From NCBI GenBank assembly GCA_947311445.1, contig CAMZKV010000091.1, positions 1-41,129 on the forward strand: a DNA stretch of 41,129 nucleotides. The letters run 5' to 3'. Below the pieces are notes generated by a model. That model searched no databases. It worked only from the letters and a program-made list of their open reading frames with translations, and had not been told where the DNA came from. Made by a program: the position numbers and the translations under genes. How positions within the stretch are numbered: the stretch's first letter is position 1; each line of letters opens with the position of its first letter. Source of the stretch: an uncultured Chlorobiota bacterium (GTDB taxonomy: Bacteria; Bacteroidota; Bacteroidia; Bacteroidales; JAADGE01). Positions 36,435 to 41,129 of this stretch are shown here, in pieces.

Positions 36435-37685
36435 ATGAAATTTGAAAATTTAAAATTAAAGCAACAAATATTAGAAGCAATATCATATATGGGTTTTGAA
36501 TCTGCCACTCCTATACAACAAAAAGCTATTCCAATAATTCTAAAAAACAAAGACATTATTGCCTGTGCTCAAACCGGAACAGGAAAAACAGGAGCTTTTG
36601 TTCTTCCAATTTTAAACAAACTAATTGACAAAAGAACTCCCGGAACTGACACATTAATTATTGTGCCTACAAGAGAATTAGCAATTCAAATTGAACAACA
36701 AATTGAAGGATTTTCATATTTTGTTTCTGCAAGTTCTATTGCAGTTTATGGAGGTGGAGATGGCAAAGATTGGGAAAAACAAAAAATTGCCCTGAAAAAT
36801 GGTGCAGACATAATTGTTGCAACCCCCGGCAGATTAATTTCTCTTTTAAAACTCGGATATGTTAATTGTGAAAGCATAAAGCATTTAATTTTAGATGAAG
36901 CTGATAGAATGCTAGACATGGGATTTGTAGATGATATTCAAGCGATTACATCTTATTTGCCCAAAAAATACCAAACCTTAATGTTTAGTGCCACAATGCC
37001 CGCAAGCATTAAACAATTAGCAAAGAAAATACTTTTTAAACCCGAAGAAATTTCACTATCTGTATCTAAACCTGCCGAAGGTATTGACCAAAAAGTTTAT
37101 CTTACTTTTGACAATCAAAAAGAAAGAGTTCTAACATATATAATTTCAGAAAGAAAAGAATATGACAGCATAATTATATTTAGCTCAACAAAAGCTAAAG
37201 TTTCTGAAATTATTAAAGCCTTAAAAACTGCAGGTATATCTGCAAGAGGAATATCATCAAATCTTGACCAAAAAGAAAGAGAAGATGTTCTTAGAGGTTT
37301 TGCATCAAAAAGAATAAGAATATTGGTTGCAACAGATGTTATGAGCAGAGGAATTGATGTTAAAAAAATAAATATGGTAATTAATTTTGATGTCCCAAAA
37401 GATGCCGAAGACTATGTACATAGAGTTGGAAGAACAGCAAGAATTGATGCAAAAGGAGAGGCAATAACTTTGGTAAATCCAAAAGATATGTTTCGATTTA
37501 AAAAAATTGAAAAACTCATAGAAACATCTGTTACAAAACTCTCCCCTCCTGAAGAAATTGGAAAAGGACCGGAGTGGAAACCTGAAAAAGCTCATTCAAA
37601 CTATAAAAAGAAAAACTTTAAATCACGAAGAAATTTCCGGAAAAACAAAATTCACAAAAAAAACAATAATAAAAAGTATAATTAA
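36435..37685 (+). CDS. DEAD-box RNA helicase (RhlE type)
   Basis: The 416-residue protein has all helicase motifs: Q motif (ATPIQQKAIP), AQTGTGKT (45-52), PTRELA, GG, TPGR, DEAD (154-157), SAT, ARGISSNLDQKERE, TDVMSRGID and HRVGRTAR. A basic tail (about 375-416, KKKNFKSRRNFRKNK) can bind RNA. It starts 12 bases after the O-methyltransferase gene and is followed 6 bases after its stop by a second helicase of the same family, so the three genes form one unit. RhlE-type helicases remodel RNA in ribosome assembly and cold response. Confidence 0.93.
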   Translation: MKFENLKLKQQILEAISYMGFESATPIQQKAIPIILKNKDIIACAQTGTGKTGAFVLPILNKLIDKRTPGTDTLIIVPTRELAIQIEQQIEGFSYFVSASSIAVYGGGDGKDWEKQKIALKNGADIIVATPGRLISLLKLGYVNCESIKHLILDEADRMLDMGFVDDIQAITSYLPKKYQTLMFSATMPASIKQLAKKILFKPEEISLSVSKPAEGIDQKVYLTFDNQKERVLTYIISERKEYDSIIIFSSTKAKVSEIIKALKTAGISARGISSNLDQKEREDVLRGFASKRIRILVATDVMSRGIDVKKINMVINFDVPKDAEDYVHRVGRTARIDAKGEAITLVNPKDMFRFKKIEKLIETSVTKLSPPEEIGKGPEWKPEKAHSNYKKKNFKSRRNFRKNKIHKKNNNKKYN

Positions 37686-37691
37686 TTGAAT

Positions 37692-39044
37692 ATGAGCACA
37701 TTTACAGATTTAAAATTAACAAAACAATTATTTAATGCAGTTTCAGAATTGGGTTTTATATCCCCCACTCCAATTCAAAAAGAAGCCTTCTCAATTATTC
37801 GTTCCGGTAAAAATGTGGTTGGAATTTCTCAAACTGGTACAGGAAAAACATTAGCATATATGCTACCTATTTTAACCGATTTAAAATTTTCAAAACAAAA
37901 CACTCCAAGAGTTCTTATTCTTGTTCCCACAAGAGAATTAGTATTGCAACTTGTAAAACAAATTGAAACATATACTAAATTTATGACTATTAGGATATTA
38001 GGCGTATATGGAGGCACAAATATAAACACTCAAAAAAAATATGTTGGAAAAGGCATGGATATTATAGTTGCTACACCAGGCAGATTATTCGATTTAACAT
38101 TAAGTGGTGTATTAAGATTAAAAACAATAAACAAAGTCGTTATAGATGAAGTAGATGTTATGCTTGACCTTGGATTTAGATACCAATTAAAAAATATTTT
38201 TGAGCTTCTGCCTAAAAAGAAACAAAACATTATGTTTTCGGCAACCATGACAGAAGAAGTGAACAATCTTATAAACGAATATTTTATTGCTCCTGAAAAG
38301 ATTTCTATTGCAGTAAGCGGAACTCCACTTGAAAACATTAAACAAGTTTGCTATAAAGTCCCAAATTTCAACACAAAAATAAATTTACTTTCATATCTTT
38401 TAATAGATAAAGATGAATATCAAAAAGTATTAGTTTTTATGAGAGGTAAGAAAAATGCTGATACGGTATTCAATTCACTTGAAGAAAAATACGGACATGA
38501 AATAGGAATTATTCATTCAAATAAATCTCAAAACTACAGAACTCGGTCAATTAAGCAATTCAATGAAGGCTCAAACAGAATTTTAATTACAACAGATATA
38601 ATGGCTCGTGGACTTGATTTAGAAAATATAACTCACGTAATCAATTTCAACACTCCTATTTTCCCGGAAAACTACATGCACAGAATAGGAAGAACGGGAC
38701 GTGCAGAAAAAGAGGGTAACTCAATTTTGTTTTTTACTGATAAGGAAAATAAGTTGAAAGAAGCAATTGAAAAATTAATGTCTTATAAAATTCCGGAAAA
38801 AGAATTCCCAAAAGAAGTTAAAACATCTCAAGTTTTAACAGCAGAAGAAAACCCAAAAGTTAAAGGTAAAATTAATCCACTAAAAATACCTGATAAAGAT
38901 TTAAAAGGTGCTGCATTTCATGAAAAGAAAGATAAAAATAAAAAAACTAACCAAGGGGGTTCATACCTAAGAAAAATGAAAAAACATAAAAGACCAAAAA
39001 CAAAAGGAGATAAACATTTTAACAGAAGAAATAAAAGAAAATAA
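37692..39044 (+). CDS. Second DEAD-box family helicase with DEVD motif II
   Basis: The 450-residue paralogue of the preceding gene has SQTGTGKT, PTRELV, TPGR, SAT, TDIMARGLD and HRIGRTGR, but motif II is DEVD (152-155; VVIDEVDVMLDLGF) in place of DEAD. The first two acidic residues needed for Mg-ATP are kept, so activity is likely retained. The tail (about 365-450) is long and very basic (KKHKRPKTKGDKHFNRRNKRK). ATG at 37692 is preferred to an in-frame TTG at 37686. It converges on the small membrane protein gene with a 17-base gap. Confidence 0.92.
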   Translation: MSTFTDLKLTKQLFNAVSELGFISPTPIQKEAFSIIRSGKNVVGISQTGTGKTLAYMLPILTDLKFSKQNTPRVLILVPTRELVLQLVKQIETYTKFMTIRILGVYGGTNINTQKKYVGKGMDIIVATPGRLFDLTLSGVLRLKTINKVVIDEVDVMLDLGFRYQLKNIFELLPKKKQNIMFSATMTEEVNNLINEYFIAPEKISIAVSGTPLENIKQVCYKVPNFNTKINLLSYLLIDKDEYQKVLVFMRGKKNADTVFNSLEEKYGHEIGIIHSNKSQNYRTRSIKQFNEGSNRILITTDIMARGLDLENITHVINFNTPIFPENYMHRIGRTGRAEKEGNSILFFTDKENKLKEAIEKLMSYKIPEKEFPKEVKTSQVLTAEENPKVKGKINPLKIPDKDLKGAAFHEKKDKNKKTNQGGSYLRKMKKHKRPKTKGDKHFNRRNKRK

Positions 39045-39061
39045 AACTATTCAACATATCA

Positions 39062-39232
39062 TTACTTCCACATTTTTGGTTTTCTCTGAATAAAATAAAA
39101 AATTATTCCTATAATAGGAACAAGAAAAACAATTCCTGCCCAAAGCCAATAATTCATTCCACGTTCCTTAGAATCTTGAAACACTAATACTGCAAATAAA
39201 ATTTGAGCTATAAAAGGAAGAAGCCTAATCAT
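39062..39232 (-). CDS. Small two-helix membrane protein, PLDc_N-like
   Basis: This 56-residue reading frame was read directly from the sequence. It encodes MIRLLPFIAQILFAVLVF, a short polar link (QDSKERGMN), a second helix YWLWAGIVFLVPIIGIIFYF and a basic end (IQRKPKMWK). The pattern helix-PIIGIIFYF-basic is that of the PLDc_N domain, found at the N-terminus of cardiolipin synthases and also as free small proteins. Amino-acid composition and the convergent position without overlap support it as a real gene. It is separated from ssrA upstream by a terminator. Function unknown. Confidence 0.65.
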   Translation of the reverse strand: MIRLLPFIAQILFAVLVFQDSKERGMNYWLWAGIVFLVPIIGIIFYFIQRKPKMWK

Positions 39233-39279
39233 AATTATTAAATTTAGTATAAAAATAATGTTTAAAACTTATATATTAT

Positions 39280-39312
39280 AAAAAAAACCCAAGTATTATA
39301 TAAATATTGGGC
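39280..39312 (-). terminator. Terminator downstream of ssrA
   Basis: On the minus strand GCCCAATATT and AATACTTGGG pair with one bulged base, followed by a run of eight T. It lies about 40 bases after the 3' end of tmRNA. Confidence 0.65.
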
Positions 39313-39348
39313 TTTTTGTTGTCAATTTAGAAAAACATTAACATATTG

Positions 39349-39748
39349 TGGAGCCGGCGGGGATCGAACCCGCGTCCAAACAAGTAACAAAAATGCTTTC
39401 TACATGCTTATCTTTTTATTGGTTTTCGACATAAACTCGGGAAAAAGCACCCAAAATTTATGCTTATCTTTTTTAGTTTCGCCTTGGCATCAAAGCTCTA
39501 CCAAAACTATCCTGATGTTGTCGGTGCCTCAATTCAAAAAGGAATCAGGAAATCCTTTTTGTGAAACATCTCGTTCTGCACTTTGTGCAGAATTAAGCGA
39601 TTAACTTACTAAACTTCGGTTACGCAGCGAGAGCATAATTATTATTATTGCCTTCTATAGGTTTGTTAAACAGTTTAACGAGTTATTCAACAATGCTCGA
39701 CATGCTTACAAATCCATTATCCTTGCTGTCAAAACCAAAAACGACCCC
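39349..39748 (-). ncRNA. ssrA: Transfer-messenger RNA (tmRNA)
   Basis: About 400 nt. The 5' end GGGGUCG pairs with the 3' CGGCUCC over seven positions (two G-U type pairs), forming the tRNA-like acceptor stem; a T-arm with GGTTCGATCC precedes it. The discriminator A is at 39349, and the next bases (CAA) show that the CCA end is not encoded. The tag frame at 39652-39620 reads GGC AAT AAT AAT AAT TAT GCT CTC GCT GCG TAA, so the tag is A+GNNNNYALAA. With SmpB it frees stalled ribosomes and marks their products for proteolysis. Confidence 0.93.
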
Positions 39749-39870
39749 AAGTTTTATTTAAATGAACTCAAATAATAAATGCACAAAAACTGTACACTTT
39801 ATTTTTCCAGACAAAAAGACTTAAATATTTTCTGTTTTTCTGCCAAAAGGACTGCAAATGTACAATATTT

Positions 39871-39901
39871 TTTGACAGACAAGTAAAATTTCTTACCTTT
39901 T
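39871..39901 (+). promoter_or_regulatory. Promoter of the LYS1-like dehydrogenase gene
   Basis: TTTG (39871-39874), exactly 19 bases, then TACCTTTT (39894-39901), one mismatch from TAnnTTTG. The leader to the ATG would be about 26 bases. Confidence 0.55.
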
Positions 39902-39933
39902 CCGACTGAAAAAAATTAATAATAAAATAGAGT

Positions 39934-41129
39934 ATGAACAAAAAACTAAAAGTAGCAATACTTAAAGAAACAAAAACACCGCCGGACAAAAGAACAGCAA
40001 TTTCACCAAAACTTGGAATTCAGTTATTAGAAAAATTTCCTAATGTTGAACTTTTTATTCAGTCAAGTGATATCCGCGCATACAAAGATGAGGAATACAC
40101 AGAACTTGGCTTAAAACTTGTTGATGATGTAAGCCATTGCGATATTCTTGTTGGCGTAAAAGAGGCACATATTCCAACCCTTATTAACAATAAAACATAT
40201 CTTTTCTTTTCGCATACAGCAAAAGAGCAAGAATACAACAGACCTTTGCTTCAAACATTCTTAAAGAAAAACATTAAAATGCTCGACCACGAATATTTTA
40301 CAGATGAAAATGGAGTGCGTCTTGTTGCTTTTGGAAATTGGGCAGGTTTAGTTGGTGCATACAACGGATTAATTGCACTTGGAAAAAGAACAGAATCTTT
40401 TAATTTAAAAAGAGCTATTGATTGCCATGACATTTTAGAAATGAAAGAAAATCTGAAAAACATAAAAGTTCCTTCAAAGAAATTTCTAATTACCGGTGGA
40501 GGGCGAGTTGCTCATGGTGCAATGGAAATTCTTGAAACAGCCGGGATAAGAAAGGTTTCTCCTAATGATTTTCTTAAAAAAGAATTTAACGAAGCAGTTT
40601 ACACTCAATTAGACCCACAATATTATGTTGAAAGAATTGATGGAGAGGAATTTGATTTGCATCATTTTTTTAAAAACCCTAAAATGTACAAATCAACGTT
40701 TAAACCTTTTACAAAAGTTACGGATGTTTATGTTGCCTGTCATTTTTGGGATGAGGATTCTCCCAAATTTATTACAAAAGAAGATTATAAAGAAAAGGAT
40801 TTCAGAATTTCAGTTATTGCAGATGTAAGTTGCGATATTGCAGACCCAATTGCTTCTACATTAAGACCTTCAACAATTGCAGAGCCTTTTTATGGTTACA
40901 ATAAAGAAACAGAAAAGGAAGGTGATGCTTTTAACAAAAACAATGTAACAGTTATGGCTGTTGACAACCTTCCGGGAGAAGTTCCTCGTGATGCTTCACT
41001 TGATTTTGGGCAAGGTTTAATAGACAAAGTTTTTCCTTCATTATTTGGCGAAGATACGACGGGAATTATAGAAAGAGCAACAATAACCGAAAACGGAAAA
41101 CTTGGAAAGCATTTTCAATATTTAAAAGA
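39934..41129 (+). CDS. Saccharopine dehydrogenase (LYS1)/alanine dehydrogenase-family NAD(P) oxidoreductase, 3' end cut by window
   Basis: The frame is open from ATG 39934 to the window edge (398 codons), probably only a few codons short of complete. The N-terminal AlaDH/PNT domain starts KVAILKETKTPPDKRTAISP. FFSHTAKEQEYNRPLLQ and GNWAGLVGAYNG follow; the nucleotide-binding loop ITGGGRVAHGA (about 186-196) comes next. Later blocks SCDIADPIAS and VMAVDNLPGEVPRDAS resemble the lysine-forming saccharopine dehydrogenases of fungi (LYS1). In Bacteroidota such genes are widespread and their substrate is not certain. It is divergent from ssrA. Confidence 0.8.
   Translation, partial: MNKKLKVAILKETKTPPDKRTAISPKLGIQLLEKFPNVELFIQSSDIRAYKDEEYTELGLKLVDDVSHCDILVGVKEAHIPTLINNKTYLFFSHTAKEQEYNRPLLQTFLKKNIKMLDHEYFTDENGVRLVAFGNWAGLVGAYNGLIALGKRTESFNLKRAIDCHDILEMKENLKNIKVPSKKFLITGGGRVAHGAMEILETAGIRKVSPNDFLKKEFNEAVYTQLDPQYYVERIDGEEFDLHHFFKNPKMYKSTFKPFTKVTDVYVACHFWDEDSPKFITKEDYKEKDFRISVIADVSCDIADPIASTLRPSTIAEPFYGYNKETEKEGDAFNKNNVTVMAVDNLPGEVPRDASLDFGQGLIDKVFPSLFGEDTTGIIERATITENGKLGKHFQYLK

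Noticed and set aside
39404-39604. Open frame of 66 codons on the plus strand
   Set aside because: It lies antisense within the tmRNA gene and has no protein-like features.
1-41129. CRISPR arrays, prophage, transposases, rRNA or ordinary tRNA genes
   Set aside because: I looked for regularly spaced repeats, transposase-like proteins, phage structural genes and cloverleaf-like GC-rich segments and saw none except tmRNA. Without a tRNA scan a missed tRNA cannot be fully excluded.

Overview
The window is a stretch of chromosome from a low-GC member of the Bacteroidota, most likely class Bacteroidia. The evidence is a complete type IX secretion / gliding core set (sprF/porP-gldK-gldL-gldM-gldN), an ECF sigma factor / anti-sigma pair, methylmalonyl-CoA mutase, a RicT/PSP1 protein next to holB, a tmRNA tag ending YALAA, and many promoters of the Bacteroidota type (TTTG, about 19 nt, TAnnTTTG). 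Coding density is high. I see no prophage, insertion sequence, CRISPR array or rRNA operon. The only RNA gene recognised is ssrA.

Layout. 1-8.9 kb, minus strand: a heme-c/PAS sensor with a SpoIIE-type phosphatase output; an outer-membrane beta-barrel protein with a coiled coil, the anti-sigma-like protein and its ECF sigma factor (read sigma, anti-sigma, barrel); an M1 metallopeptidase and an M24 aminopeptidase P. 9.1-13.1 kb, plus strand: rbfA, a FtsX/LolE-type permease, glnS and a MaoC-fold hydratase. prfA is convergent to maoC and shares a bidirectional hairpin terminator with it. 14.4-17.2 kb, plus strand: a NlpC/P60 lipoprotein, a stand-alone response regulator, a C1B cysteine peptidase and ispF. 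17.2-21.1 kb, minus strand: a class A penicillin-binding protein and both subunits of a 3-oxoacid/acetate CoA-transferase.

21.3-31.3 kb, plus strand, is the centre of interest: topA, then six bases later an arginase-fold protein whose metal-binding motifs are all altered, then sprF/porP, gldK, gldL, gldM and gldN. These gld products form the secretion machine: GldL/GldM are the inner-membrane proton-driven motor, and GldK (lipoprotein) and GldN form the periplasmic ring under the outer membrane. A hairpin and a separate promoter between gldK and gldL suggest that gldLMN has its own transcription input.

31.3-41.1 kb: the small subunit of methylmalonyl-CoA mutase without an adjacent large subunit; ricT and holB on the minus strand; an O-methyltransferase and two tandem DEAD-box helicases on the plus strand, the second with DEVD in place of DEAD; a 56-residue two-helix membrane protein; ssrA (minus); and a LYS1/alanine-dehydrogenase-like oxidoreductase running off the right edge.

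Most promising leads: the metal-site-less arginase-fold protein beside the type IX secretion genes; a 42-bp intergenic repeat present in two copies more than 10 kb apart; the heme-c/PAS/SpoIIE sensor; and the ECF sigma unit with its own promoter-like motifs.
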